Shown: positions 27,561 through 37,135 of the stretch, piece by piece
Numbering within the stretch: the first letter of the stretch is position 1
Layout: the number at the start of each line of letters is the position of its first letter
Assembly: GCA_016929335.1 (NCBI GenBank)
Contig: JAFGIY010000185.1
Span: forward strand, 1 to 64,000
Length of the DNA: 64,000 nt
Origin: Acidobacteriota bacterium
GTDB taxonomy: Bacteria; Acidobacteriota; UBA6911
Direction: 5' to 3'
Program-made: the position numbers and the translations under genes
The notes under the pieces: model-generated
Databases searched by the model: none
What the model was told of the DNA's origin: nothing
Seen by the model: only the letters and a program-made list of their open reading frames with translations

Positions 27561-30500
27561 CTAGAACCTGATTCTAAGATTTACCGTCATCGATCGCATC
27601 CCTCGAACGCCGGTCACTTGTCCGAAATTGAGTGCATTCACAGTCGTGCTTACACTCCCCCAATTGGGATGGTTCAGAAGATTCTGTATTTGCCAGCTGA
27701 TTTCAAACCTCCGGTTGTTCTCGTCGAGACGTATGCTTTTGCGCATCGACAGATTCACCGTACTGCTTCCCGGTCCCGGGATGGTATTGCGGCCGGCGTT
27801 TCCGTATTGTCCGGATGGAATCGAAAAAGCGGCCGTATTGAAGAATTTCCGAATGGTGCGATCCTCTCTGGAAAGAGAAATTGGAAGTCCCGTGGCATCC
27901 GGCCGCAGCGAATTGTAAAGCGCAGCGCCCGATCCGCTTCCGCTGCTGCTCGCATAACGGGCGCTCATAGGAGTTCCGCTTGCTATCGTCAGGTTGCCGT
28001 TGAATGTCCAGCCGGAGATGAAATTCTGGACCTTTGTCGATGCGCCTGCAAAGAATGCCCTGTTCTGACCAAAGGGCAGTTCATACATGAAGCTCGTCCG
28101 GAAGTTGTGCCGCTGATCCTGATTGCTCAATGAGCGCTCAGCCGCAAGATTGGAATCATCCTGTGCGACAGCGGAGCCGCCGCTTCCCAAAGCATTATCT
28201 ATGCTCTTTGAAAAGGTATAGGAATTCGTCATATTGAAACCGCGGGAAAATCGCCGCGAGAGCTGTAGGTCGAGCCCATGATAAATCGAGTTCGCACCGT
28301 TGGTCTGATAGATAAAATTCGAAGCGCTGCCGCTTCGGTTCGGAGCTCGCATGATATCCAGACCCGTCCCCTTGCTGCCCATATAGGAAACATTCAGGAC
28401 ATACAACCTTGAAAGCTGGGTTTGAATATCAAGGCTCCATTGTTGTGCATAGGAAGCTTTATAGTCCGGATCGATGGCAAAAGTGTTCAGGATTGTTAAT
28501 TCAGGATTGGCGGGGAAGCCGACTTCCAGCGTCAGCGGATTTGCGCGATCGGCAGCCAGATTCTGATTTATCGCAAACGGCGCCTGGTTTATCAATTGGT
28601 TCGCAATCGAGGAGATGGCTCCGGCGTTATAGCTGATTCCGTAGCCCAATCGAAACACGAACGGAGAAGTAGGCTTTGGCTTCCAGGCAATTCCGACGCG
28701 CGGAGCCAAATTATTCCTGTCCGGATTAATGAGCGAACGCGGGAAACTGCGTGCGCTTAAGGATCCTTTTTGATCCGGAAACACCTGTGCCAGTTCGGAG
28801 AAGTCGGAGTTCACATCCAGACTGACCATTCGGTCATATTTTTCGTATGATGGCCCGGTGTATTCGTAGCGAACACCATAGTTAATCGTCAGATTGGAGC
28901 GGACCCGCCAGTTATCGGAAATATACAGGTTCCAGTTGCGACTTCTCAGGTAGATGCCGTTTCCATACGGATTGATGCTTGTATCCACAAACCGGCGTGA
29001 GGTTGAAAATGGCAGTCCCAGCAGAAAGTCGGCAAAATCATTGCCGGTTCCCGGCACCTGACTTCCCATGTCGTCATATAGAATGGTAGCGTATCCGGTA
29101 AATGCATAGGTGCCGCGTCCGTTGCTGTCGCTCCTGGAATTGCGTTGATTCCAACTGATATCTGCCCCGGAACGAACGGAATGCTTCCTGCCCATCTTCA
29201 TAAAACCTGCAGATACGGAAATAGTCTGGTTCCGGTTCAGAGAAGGCGCACCGAGGGAAATATTGCCGTAATTGGAAAAGCTGACAGTCGGCGGGCCCCA
29301 ATTGATCGGATCCCTGGAAACGCCCTGCATCCCGAGTTCTCCCTGAACATCACGGGTATAGGAAAACGCATTGGTTGATTCTATGCGGGTCTGGTTGAAG
29401 GATATGCGCCAGTCGGCCATCAGCCTCGATTTGAAGGAATGCATGCCTGAAATGCCGATATTCTGGCCAAAATTGGATCGGTCTGTATCCAGGCCTGGAA
29501 ATGTTGCGGCTCCCAATGAACTGCCTCGTCGCATGCTGTAATTGACTCCGAGATTGTCTCTGGAAGTGAGCTTCAATCCTGAGATGCTTATCTGGATCTG
29601 ATCCGAGGAAGAAGGAAGGCTCCGCTCCAGCGCGTAGTTGTTTACACACGGAGCATTGGGAGCGCAGGGCAGGTTCGCTCCGGGAACAAATTCAAGCAAT
29701 TGGCGCGCGATGGGATCCATCGCAGAAATTTTGGAAAAGCGCGAAGCCGGATCATTCGGATTCAGATAAAGCTGAACCGGCTGCATCGCGATAGTCTGCA
29801 GGCCGGTTTCCGGATTCTTCACAAGCGTTTGAACATAAGTCTGCGAAAAATCTCCCGTGCGCTCAAGATCAGTAGGGACAGTGGTGAGAATATCCATGGC
29901 GCTGCGGTTGCGGCTGCCGCCGTAAGTGAAGCTCCAACCCGGCTGGCTGACCGGGCCCATGGGAGAAAATCCTCGCTGGCTGGTTGACGTTGACTTGGAT
30001 TTCATGAAAGGAAGCGCGCCACCGACTGTCAGACTGAAGTTGTTCTGAATCTGAACTGGTTTGGGAAGAGTCTGACCCGTCAGCGAATAATTCCGGGCAT
30101 TGAGAGCAGAATTACTATAGGTTTCTGTGAGACTGCCTTCTATGATGGGCTGTTTGAAGGAAGCTCCGCGGCCCCTTCTTCCCATCATGCCGAATCCCAT
30201 GCCGCCGGGTCCACCGCCTCCAGGTCCGCCGCCTCCGGGGGCTCCACCGCCAGGACCGCCGCCCATTTCACCCATACCGCCGGGACCGCCGCCTCCGGCA
30301 GAGAACTCCTGAAGCTGAAAGCCCATCTGGCGCGCCGCATCCATCATCTGCTCGCGGAAGCCCGGATCACTGAGGTTGCCTGAATCCAGATTGGCCGAAT
30401 TGCCGCTTACAAATAAAAGGTTCTCCGTTCGGGATGAAGCGGTGGTAGTGCCGTCGGTCTCCGAAGAAAAATCCTGCTGAAATTGGTTCAGCCCGGGAAG

Positions 30501-30956
30501 ATCCATGACGGCCGCAGTCTGGAATGCCTGAGAATCCAAAATCGGAGTCTGCTGTTGCTGCTGGGATTGCTCCCTGGAAGCTGCCGATTTAGCTTTTGCC
30601 AACACAGGGCGAGGCACCGGTTCTATTCGTATGGCGAGGTTTCGGCCCGAATCCGATGAGAGGTCCACACCCTCGGTCGAGGACTTTGCGAAACCCACTA
30701 TTTCTACCGTGATTTGATAAATTCCTGATTGCAGGCTTTCAAACCTGAAGCTTCCATCCCAGTCTGTAAGCGCCTCAGCGAGCTTGCCATCGCTGGTGGC
30801 AATACTAACCGTAGCGCCGGGGATCAAGACGCCTTTGGAGTCTGATACTATGCCTGCTATGGAAGCATTCCCCTGCGCGAAAGCGGATGCGATGCATATA
30901 AGCCACCACAATGCCGGCACGATCGGATTAAAAAATCTGGATATAAGTTTTCGCAT
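27561..30956 (-). CDS. TonB-dependent receptor with carboxypeptidase-like domain
   Basis: A 1131-residue outer-membrane protein. After a signal segment (ALWWLICIASAFAQG) comes a carboxypeptidase-regulatory/CNA-B-like domain (residues about 28-110: SIAGIVSDSKGVLIPGATVS). A Gln-rich run and a Gly/Pro/Met-rich low-complexity linker (about 222-262) follow. The remainder is a long beta-barrel of the Oar-like type with many alternating aromatic strands, ending in an aromatic/charged terminus (NLRIRF), as expected for an outer-membrane beta-barrel. Such receptors are abundant in Acidobacteriota and may bind peptides or polysaccharides. No plug-type TonB box was identified. It precedes the VWFA gene by 7 bp. 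Confidence 0.9.
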   Translation of the reverse strand: MRKLISRFFNPIVPALWWLICIASAFAQGNASIAGIVSDSKGVLIPGATVSIATSDGKLAEALTDWDGSFRFESLQSGIYQITVEIVGFAKSSTEGVDLSSDSGRNLAIRIEPVPRPVLAKAKSAASREQSQQQQQTPILDSQAFQTAAVMDLPGLNQFQQDFSSETDGTTTASSRTENLLFVSGNSANLDSGNLSDPGFREQMMDAARQMGFQLQEFSAGGGGPGGMGEMGGGPGGGAPGGGGPGGGGPGGMGFGMMGRRGRGASFKQPIIEGSLTETYSNSALNARNYSLTGQTLPKPVQIQNNFSLTVGGALPFMKSKSTSTSQRGFSPMGPVSQPGWSFTYGGSRNRSAMDILTTVPTDLERTGDFSQTYVQTLVKNPETGLQTIAMQPVQLYLNPNDPASRFSKISAMDPIARQLLEFVPGANLPCAPNAPCVNNYALERSLPSSSDQIQISISGLKLTSRDNLGVNYSMRRGSSLGAATFPGLDTDRSNFGQNIGISGMHSFKSRLMADWRISFNQTRIESTNAFSYTRDVQGELGMQGVSRDPINWGPPTVSFSNYGNISLGAPSLNRNQTISVSAGFMKMGRKHSVRSGADISWNQRNSRSDSNGRGTYAFTGYATILYDDMGSQVPGTGNDFADFLLGLPFSTSRRFVDTSINPYGNGIYLRSRNWNLYISDNWRVRSNLTINYGVRYEYTGPSYEKYDRMVSLDVNSDFSELAQVFPDQKGSLSARSFPRSLINPDRNNLAPRVGIAWKPKPTSPFVFRLGYGISYNAGAISSIANQLINQAPFAINQNLAADRANPLTLEVGFPANPELTILNTFAIDPDYKASYAQQWSLDIQTQLSRLYVLNVSYMGSKGTGLDIMRAPNRSGSASNFIYQTNGANSIYHGLDLQLSRRFSRGFNMTNSYTFSKSIDNALGSGGSAVAQDDSNLAAERSLSNQDQRHNFRTSFMYELPFGQNRAFFAGASTKVQNFISGWTFNGNLTIASGTPMSARYASSSGSGSGAALYNSLRPDATGLPISLSREDRTIRKFFNTAAFSIPSGQYGNAGRNTIPGPGSSTVNLSMRKSIRLDENNRRFEISWQIQNLLNHPNWGSVSTTVNALNFGQVTGVRGMRSMTVNLRIRF

Positions 30957-31047
30957 TACCTCGAATATACGTCTTTCCAGAAAAACGTTACGGCTAAAGT
31001 ATCAATAAAAATGAGATAACAATTATTTAACAATAACGGTATTGCCG

Positions 31048-31587
31048 CTAAAGCAGATTTTTGAGAATCAAGATGGCTTCCGCGACAAGCAATCCGGCGA
31101 TGGTGCGGTGTTCCCTGTTGCGGATTACTCTCGACCAGAGAAAAGATGATGAAGCAGAGGCGGTTTTCCGGAAAGCGGGAATAAACAGAGGGACTCGTCT
31201 GGAATATTCGACAAACTTCTCTCCATAGCCGGCAAGCAGTTCCTGCTCTTCCGCTTTCATTACCGGAAAGTAGACGACCGCAAAGAATGCGGCAAATGCA
31301 GGCAGCAGCCAATAACCTTGACCTGCCAGAATAATGCCCAATGCCATAAGAAATGAACCCAGATAGAGAGGATTACGGGTATAGGCATAAGGACCGCCTT
31401 GAGTAAGAACTTTTCCCTTCTCAATGTGCCCGGCAGCCCAAACACGCAAAAGGGAGCCGGGCAAGGCGATCGCAGCACCGATCCACAGCGACCGTGATGA
31501 AGGATGCATGAACCAAAGAAAGAGGATCCCCAGGACGGTCCCAACCGGCACTCGCAGTTTCTGCGCGAGCTTATTCCATGAGGTCAT
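31048..31587 (-). CDS. Isoprenylcysteine-methyltransferase-like membrane protein
   Basis: A 179-residue membrane protein with about four helices. The SAM-binding signature GGPYAYTRNPLYLGSFLMAL and the following KAEEQELLAGYGEKFVEYSR mark it as a member of the isoprenylcysteine carboxyl methyltransferase / phospholipid methyltransferase superfamily. Bacterial members have diverse or unknown substrates. It is 58 bp downstream of the M1-like gene in the same direction. Confidence 0.88.
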   Translation of the reverse strand: MTSWNKLAQKLRVPVGTVLGILFLWFMHPSSRSLWIGAAIALPGSLLRVWAAGHIEKGKVLTQGGPYAYTRNPLYLGSFLMALGIILAGQGYWLLPAFAAFFAVVYFPVMKAEEQELLAGYGEKFVEYSRRVPLFIPAFRKTASASSSFLWSRVIRNREHRTIAGLLVAEAILILKNLL

Positions 31588-31645
31588 ATGTCATGCTCAG
31601 GGAGAAAATCGGGTGGAATCTCAACCTTCGACAGCCGGTGCGCAC

Positions 31646-33673
31646 TCAATTGGATTGCTCCTTTTCCACCGTCGTTCTCTCTCTGGTAAAAGGAGCGGCC
31701 AGCCACTTGCCGGCTTCCGCTTGAGCGCCGTTTGTATCATCTTTTGTGTTGAGGGCTTTAGTATATTCGGCCATTGCACGCTGCCGTTGCCCCAAAATAT
31801 CGTATATTTTTCCAAGGTAGATGTAGGACCATACTTCAATCCATTTGGGATCTTTATCACCATTCAGAGCATCGCGGAATGAATTGGCCGCGGATTGATA
31901 GTTGAACTGCTCATAAAAAGTCTCCGCCAGCTGAAAATGAACTATCGAGCGGTGGGGACTCAGCTTGAGAGCAGCCTCGTAAGCCCGAATGGCTTCGACA
32001 AAATTCCCGTTCTGTTTGAGATCATTACCCAGGGTAAGCTGGACAGATGTCTGCAGCTCTCTGGAGTCCCGCAGCAAGTTGTTTCCGGGATCCAGGATGA
32101 CTTTTTCGGGTTGGGTAAGAGTGACGATATCAAAGGCTGCCGACTTGCCAACCACTTCTATTGTTTTTTTCTCTTCTCTGTCCCCGCCTGTCACGACCAC
32201 TTCGACGGGCATCCGAAACAGGTCGCGATCCTGGCGTATCGTCCCCGACACGCGGAATCCTGTTGCGGTTTTGTATACGACATAATCGGCCTGAAGCTCC
32301 GGAACTCCTATGGTGTCAATCCACTCGGAAAAGAACCATTCAAGCTCCCTGCCGTACTGCTCCTCAGCCAACTTCCGCAATGCCGAGGTACTTCCTCCGA
32401 CTCCGGCATATTTGCGAAAGTATTGCCTGATGAGTTGAGTAAATTTTGATTCTCCCAGCACTCCACGCAGCATGTTTAAAACCCAGGCGCCCTTGCCTGC
32501 AACAACTGATTCATATTTATCGGTGCCGTATCCCAGATCCAGACCGTTGCGAACCGCGCTTTTGCTTTCGAATTTTAGGGCGAGAACAGCCAGGTTATCG
32601 ATCTCCTCTCTATAAGCAGATGCACCGCCAAATTCGCCGAGATAATGTGCCGCGGAATAATATGCCATCCCGTCTTCAAGCCACAGGTCCCCCGGATTTC
32701 TGACGCCCACGGTCTCGTGCCACCATTGATAGGCGATTCTCCGAGCAAGCTCGCGGATTGGCACGGCCGGCTGCCTCAGTTCACGCCGAGTAATAAAAAT
32801 GGATCCAAGCATTCCGTGGCGCCTTGCCAGCTGATCATCTACCTCGACCAGACGGAAATCCTCTCCTGAGGAGGCCGGACCATAGGATTGACTGTAATAC
32901 TTCAATATCTTCGCCGCGGCTTCCGCAAATCTTTGAATGGAATCCCGTCCTCCTTCCTTTGTGTAACATTCAAAAGTGTAATCGCCGATCTGAATTTTGG
33001 TTTGTGAGTATTGCCCAGCCACAAATGAACCCTGAAGAACCGGCTCTTCGGCTTTCCATCCAAATGTTTCAGTAATTCCCTTTGTGGTTACCGGCATCTG
33101 AACTCCGGGCCCGATCACCGTCATGCCCAGGGGGACGGTTATTTCAATCTGTCCTTTTGATCGATCCGCAAGCAGCTTACGGATCGGAATCCATTTTGCA
33201 GAATGCAGCAGGTAGGTGCCTTCCATCCCAATATAGGCGCTGCTCTCATCTCGGGTATACAACCGGCTAAAGCGATCTCGGTCGAATCCTCCTTCATATT
33301 CAATGCTGATGGCCGCACTTGTTCCGGGAGCAAGCGGATCGGGGAAACGGACTGTTAAATAACCAGGGCCGATCTCATCCTGCCCGAATTCCATTTCCAC
33401 TCCTTCCGCATTGAGCACTTTCTGAACGACGAGGTTTTCGCTGATCTCAAATACAATGAAATCGGTTTGTTCGACCGTTCTGAAAGTAATCAGGGCTTTG
33501 GCTTCAATTTCATGAGCGTCGGGAGTCAGGACCGCTTCTATATTGTAATTAAGGATTTCGAACAGCGGCGGAGATGAAGGACTGCTTCTTGTCTGCGGAT
33601 GAGCGGCGACAGCAATGCCGGTAAGCACTAAAAACAACACAACTCTTGAAACCGGGGGAAATATCGTGCGCAT
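31646..33673 (-). CDS. M1-peptidase-like protein, active site lost, with TPR tail
   Basis: A 675-residue exported protein with signal peptide (VVLFLVLTGIAVAAHPQ). Residues about 40-220 resemble the M1 aminopeptidase N-terminal beta domain and about 250-440 the catalytic domain. Aligning RRIAYQWWHETVG with the family's HEXXH-QWW segment puts Arg311, Arg312 and Tyr315 where His, Glu and His belong; LWLEDGMA gives Asp334 for the third zinc ligand Glu. The GAMEN-like exopeptidase loop is replaced by HGMLGS. It should therefore be catalytically dead and may bind peptides instead. TPR-like helices occupy about residues 575-660. It starts 3 bp after lpxB ends. Confidence 0.85.
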   Translation of the reverse strand: MRTIFPPVSRVVLFLVLTGIAVAAHPQTRSSPSSPPLFEILNYNIEAVLTPDAHEIEAKALITFRTVEQTDFIVFEISENLVVQKVLNAEGVEMEFGQDEIGPGYLTVRFPDPLAPGTSAAISIEYEGGFDRDRFSRLYTRDESSAYIGMEGTYLLHSAKWIPIRKLLADRSKGQIEITVPLGMTVIGPGVQMPVTTKGITETFGWKAEEPVLQGSFVAGQYSQTKIQIGDYTFECYTKEGGRDSIQRFAEAAAKILKYYSQSYGPASSGEDFRLVEVDDQLARRHGMLGSIFITRRELRQPAVPIRELARRIAYQWWHETVGVRNPGDLWLEDGMAYYSAAHYLGEFGGASAYREEIDNLAVLALKFESKSAVRNGLDLGYGTDKYESVVAGKGAWVLNMLRGVLGESKFTQLIRQYFRKYAGVGGSTSALRKLAEEQYGRELEWFFSEWIDTIGVPELQADYVVYKTATGFRVSGTIRQDRDLFRMPVEVVVTGGDREEKKTIEVVGKSAAFDIVTLTQPEKVILDPGNNLLRDSRELQTSVQLTLGNDLKQNGNFVEAIRAYEAALKLSPHRSIVHFQLAETFYEQFNYQSAANSFRDALNGDKDPKWIEVWSYIYLGKIYDILGQRQRAMAEYTKALNTKDDTNGAQAEAGKWLAAPFTRERTTVEKEQSN

Positions 33674-33676
33674 ATT

Positions 33677-34840
33677 CTATCCTTTTAGGTAGCCACTCAC
33701 CGTTGCCGCCACCGCATCCGAGGCACAGCGTACGCTGAGTTTCTCTCGTATGGTTGCCAATTGCGAACGCATAGCCGCGCTTTTTTCGGGATCTGCCAGA
33801 AATTCAAGCGCCATCCGGGCCATTTTCTCGGGTTGAGCTTCACTCTGATAAAATTCCGGAACTATCTTTTCATTCGCAATCAGGTTCGCCAGACCTTTCA
33901 TAGGAGTGCGGATTAACATGGATCCTATCCACCAGCTAAACGGAGAGATCCTATAGGTTATCAAAAAAGGGACTTCGGCCAGAGCTGCCTCGAGCGAGCT
34001 GGTTCCGCTCTTAACGAAGGCAAAATCAGAATTGGCCAAGATGTCCCGGGAATCCCGGGAAAGAATGCGAAAGGAGCTTTCCAGCAAATCTTGGGGGAGA
34101 ATACTGCCGGCAACTCTCCGTATATGATTCATTTCAACTGTCGGGGCAGCTGAAATAAGAAACTGCGCTGATATATCTTTTTGAAGAAGCAGCGCTGCAC
34201 GCAGGACAGTCGGCAGAATGTAGTCTATTTCCTTGCGGCGGCTGCCCGCCAGAATCGCCACTGTTTTGCGCAACGGATCAAGATCCAGGCTGCTTAAAAA
34301 GGCCTTCCTGTCACGATCAGGCTTGAAATCCTCCAGCAGCGGATGTCCTACAAACTCCACATGAACTCCCCTTTTAAGATAATATTCCTCTTCGAAAGGG
34401 AGGATCACCAACATTTTATCCACATAATCCCGCACCGCCCGAATGCGCCCGCTGCGCCAGGCCCAAATCTGCGGGCTGATATAGTAGACAACCCGAATAC
34501 CCCGGCGTTTCATTTTTTTTGCCAGCCTCAGATTAAACTCGGGGAAATCAAGGAGGACTGCCAGATCCGGAGAATGGTCGGCCGAGTAGCGCAAAAGCCG
34601 CCTGTAAGCTTTGTAATAGGTGTGCAGGCCGGACAGCGCCTCGCGAACTCCTATGTGGGCAAGATCCCGGATGTGGCATAAAAGCTGAACTCCGGCTTGC
34701 TGCATTTCATCGCCGCCGGTGCCATAAAAGCAGATTGAATCGGATTTATGCAAAGCCTGCAGTTTCCGGACCAAACGGGCGCCATACCTGTCCGCCGATG
34801 CTTCCCCGGCTACAATCAGAATCCGCTTCTTCCCCATCAT
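33677..34840 (-). CDS. lpxB: Lipid-A-disaccharide synthase LpxB
   Basis: LpxB is a GT-B glycosyltransferase that joins UDP-2,3-diacylglucosamine and lipid X at the inner membrane. The N-terminus reads RILIVAGEASADRYGARLV; later FVGHPLLEDF, LAGSRRKEIDYILP and KSGTSSLEAALAEVPFLITY mark the donor site. I start the gene at 34840 (MMGKKRILIV): GGAG lies just upstream, and earlier in-frame ATGs would add about 75 residues of mnmA antiphase sequence unrelated to LpxB. Length 387 is normal. It follows mnmA by 16 bp. Confidence 0.95.
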   Translation of the reverse strand: MMGKKRILIVAGEASADRYGARLVRKLQALHKSDSICFYGTGGDEMQQAGVQLLCHIRDLAHIGVREALSGLHTYYKAYRRLLRYSADHSPDLAVLLDFPEFNLRLAKKMKRRGIRVVYYISPQIWAWRSGRIRAVRDYVDKMLVILPFEEEYYLKRGVHVEFVGHPLLEDFKPDRDRKAFLSSLDLDPLRKTVAILAGSRRKEIDYILPTVLRAALLLQKDISAQFLISAAPTVEMNHIRRVAGSILPQDLLESSFRILSRDSRDILANSDFAFVKSGTSSLEAALAEVPFLITYRISPFSWWIGSMLIRTPMKGLANLIANEKIVPEFYQSEAQPEKMARMALEFLADPEKSAAMRSQLATIREKLSVRCASDAVAATVSGYLKG

Positions 34841-34856
34841 TATCTCCGCCCAGGCA

Positions 34857-36002
34857 TCAGGATCTTTGGCAATGATTTTCTTCAATAAAACGGGCAATCC
34901 AGCCACCGCCCAATACCACATCCCCCTGAAAAAAAACACAGGCCTGCCCGGGAGTAATACTGGATTGGGGCGTTTCAAAAATGACTTCCACGTTTTCATT
35001 ATCCAGAGGCGTGATCGCAGCAGGCGCGGCTTCATGGCGCGATCGGATTTTTGCCCACACACGAAGAGGCTCGATCAGGCGGGGGATCGATATCCAGTTT
35101 ATCTTCTCTACACGGCAGCGTCTTCGCCCCAGCCGCGATCGCTCTCCAACAACAACCGTGTTTCCATCCGGATGAAGCTCCAACACATACAATGGAGATG
35201 CGTGGGCAATACCAAGCCCCCGCCGTTGACCGATGGTGTAGTGGTGGATTCCGGAGTGTGTTCCCAGCATCCTCCCCTCAGTGTCGATGATTGGGCCGGG
35301 TGGAAACGGCTGCTCGACTTCCGATCCGACAATTTCATCGTAATAACGCTCAATGAAAGCAGCATAGTCTCCATCAGGAATGAAACAAATCTCCTGGCTG
35401 TCGCGTTTCTCCGCCACCGGAAGATTGTATTTTCTCGCGACCGCGCGCACCTGGTCTTTCTCCAGATTACCCAAGGGAAACATCGCCATGGCAAGCTGGG
35501 ACTGGCTTAGCTCGAACAGGAAATAGGATTGATCTCTATCCCTATCGCATGCCCGCAGCAGGAGGTGCCGTCCGTTTTTCTCATCATAGGAAACCCGGGC
35601 ATAATGCCCTGTCGCTATTCGGGAAGTCTGGGCCTCCTTCGCCATATCAAACAAATGACTGAATTTCATGAGCGAATTGCATTGCACGCACGGAGAGGGA
35701 GTCAATCCCATTCGATAGCTTTCAATAAAATTCCTTACAATTGTGTGCTCGAATTCTTTCCTGAAATCAACAACATAATGGGGGATTCCAAGGCGCGCCG
35801 CGACCTCTCTGGCGTCATGAAGATGCTCGACGGGACAACCGCAGCCGGATCGGTAATCATCTCCGGCGGGAATGCTGCGCCGATGATCCCAGAGCTGCAT
35901 GGTGAAACCGACCAGATCAAATCCTTTTTCCTTCAGGATAGCGGCTGCGGCGGAACTGTCCACTCCTCCGCTCATCGCCATGGCGACTCTGACCTTTTCC
36001 AT
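34857..36002 (-). CDS. mnmA: tRNA 2-thiouridylase MnmA
   Basis: MnmA thiolates uridine 34 of Lys, Glu and Gln tRNAs. The PP-loop ATP motif AMSGGVDSSAAA is at residues 9-20. The catalytic cysteines lie in TPSPCVQCNSLMKF (Cys105) and SQEICFIPDGDY. The C-terminal tRNA-binding and beta-barrel domains are complete (GIHHYTIGQRRGLG, ITPGQACVFFQGDVVLGGGW). Length 381 is normal. Its ATG directly follows the stop codon of the upstream unknown gene with no spacer. Confidence 0.97.
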   Translation of the reverse strand: MEKVRVAMAMSGGVDSSAAAAILKEKGFDLVGFTMQLWDHRRSIPAGDDYRSGCGCPVEHLHDAREVAARLGIPHYVVDFRKEFEHTIVRNFIESYRMGLTPSPCVQCNSLMKFSHLFDMAKEAQTSRIATGHYARVSYDEKNGRHLLLRACDRDRDQSYFLFELSQSQLAMAMFPLGNLEKDQVRAVARKYNLPVAEKRDSQEICFIPDGDYAAFIERYYDEIVGSEVEQPFPPGPIIDTEGRMLGTHSGIHHYTIGQRRGLGIAHASPLYVLELHPDGNTVVVGERSRLGRRRCRVEKINWISIPRLIEPLRVWAKIRSRHEAAPAAITPLDNENVEVIFETPQSSITPGQACVFFQGDVVLGGGWIARFIEENHCQRS

Positions 36003-36881
36003 CTAAACCATCCTTACAGGAATCCAGAGAATACAACACCTCACAAAGTGGATATCTTTTAGATTAGGATGAAGGATATATTCATCGATGGATCGAGCTC
36101 TTTTTTCATAAGAATCCAGGACTCCCGCGATCGCACGTTTTGCCTCCGCTTCCAGAGACTCCAGCCGGTCTGCCAAATCCGGATTATTCCCCCACATGCG
36201 AGGGCCGTTCATTGTGGCATTGGCGCTGTTCGCGGGATTCAGGAAAAAAGCCGATACGCGATCCGAGTGGTATAGAAAAAGATTTTTATCCTGAGACTCT
36301 GCTTTAGCCGTTTCCAGGTTGTCGGAAGGATGGGCTATCAGATACTTCTGCTTGATCTGCTCAAGCCTCCTGACGAAAACATCATGCAGAACATCCAACT
36401 CGCGTCGCTTCGGCTCGTCCAGCAAATCCGAGCAACGCGCCTCAAAATTGGATAGAGACTCGCCCGAAGCCGAATAGGCATTCAGGTCGAAGTTTCGAAA
36501 CACCTTTTCTTTATAAGAGCGCAAAAGATAATGTATGAATTGAGTTTCCATCTGCGACATAAATCCCGCATTCACGAAGTGCGGTAATGGACGTATTGCT
36601 GCTCCGTCAGGCTTGGATGATCTTGTCCTTTTGGGATCGATATCCCGGATCATATCTTCCGCCCAGAGCAAATCAGGCGTAATCAAATAGAGCTCAATCG
36701 CTTTATTCAGGCTGACTGTCGCTCTGAAGCCTGTTCGGACGTCGCTGAAATCAATTCTGATTTCAGCATAATAATAGGGCGAAAATTCGGTTGCAGCCCT
36801 TTGAACGTCCTGCATATCCAAAAACAGGTGCTTGATCTTATCCGTTGAGGGTGGTCGATGGCTTTTTATATTGTGTGGCAT
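36003..36881 (-). CDS. Hypothetical protein upstream of mnmA
   Basis: No family is recognised. The 292-residue protein is soluble, with a beta-rich first third (YYYAEIRIDFSDVRTGFRAT) and a long helical, charged second half with coiled-coil character (RRLEQIKQKYL, LADRLESLEAEAKRAIAGVL). No signal peptide or membrane segment is seen. It abuts mnmA with zero spacing and probably leads the operon with mnmA, lpxB, the M1-like protein and the methyltransferase. Codon use looks like its neighbours. Function unknown. Confidence 0.75.
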   Translation of the reverse strand: MPHNIKSHRPPSTDKIKHLFLDMQDVQRAATEFSPYYYAEIRIDFSDVRTGFRATVSLNKAIELYLITPDLLWAEDMIRDIDPKRTRSSKPDGAAIRPLPHFVNAGFMSQMETQFIHYLLRSYKEKVFRNFDLNAYSASGESLSNFEARCSDLLDEPKRRELDVLHDVFVRRLEQIKQKYLIAHPSDNLETAKAESQDKNLFLYHSDRVSAFFLNPANSANATMNGPRMWGNNPDLADRLESLEAEAKRAIAGVLDSYEKRARSIDEYILHPNLKDIHFVRCCILWIPVRMV

Positions 36882-37135
36882 CGGAATCGCTGTCCTTATA
36901 GAAGTTGCATGATGATCTTATCATGTCGGGAAATTTATACTCAATTGCAGATCCAGATTAGGGAAGGATAGAAATTTCGGAATTATTATTTAAGACGGGA
37001 TGGCAACAACCCGGAATCCGCGAAGGCATGTCGGGAAAATGTCAATCGGAGGATAGTATAATTTTTGCTCGTATCAGCAAGAATCGGCAGCTTGAGTAAT
37101 GCCTGGACGGCAAGCCTATTCAGAATTCAGAAATA

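Noticed and set aside
34841..35062. 74-residue N-terminal extension of LpxB
   Set aside because: It overlaps mnmA, has no family resemblance, and a ribosome site stands before the internal ATG at 34840.
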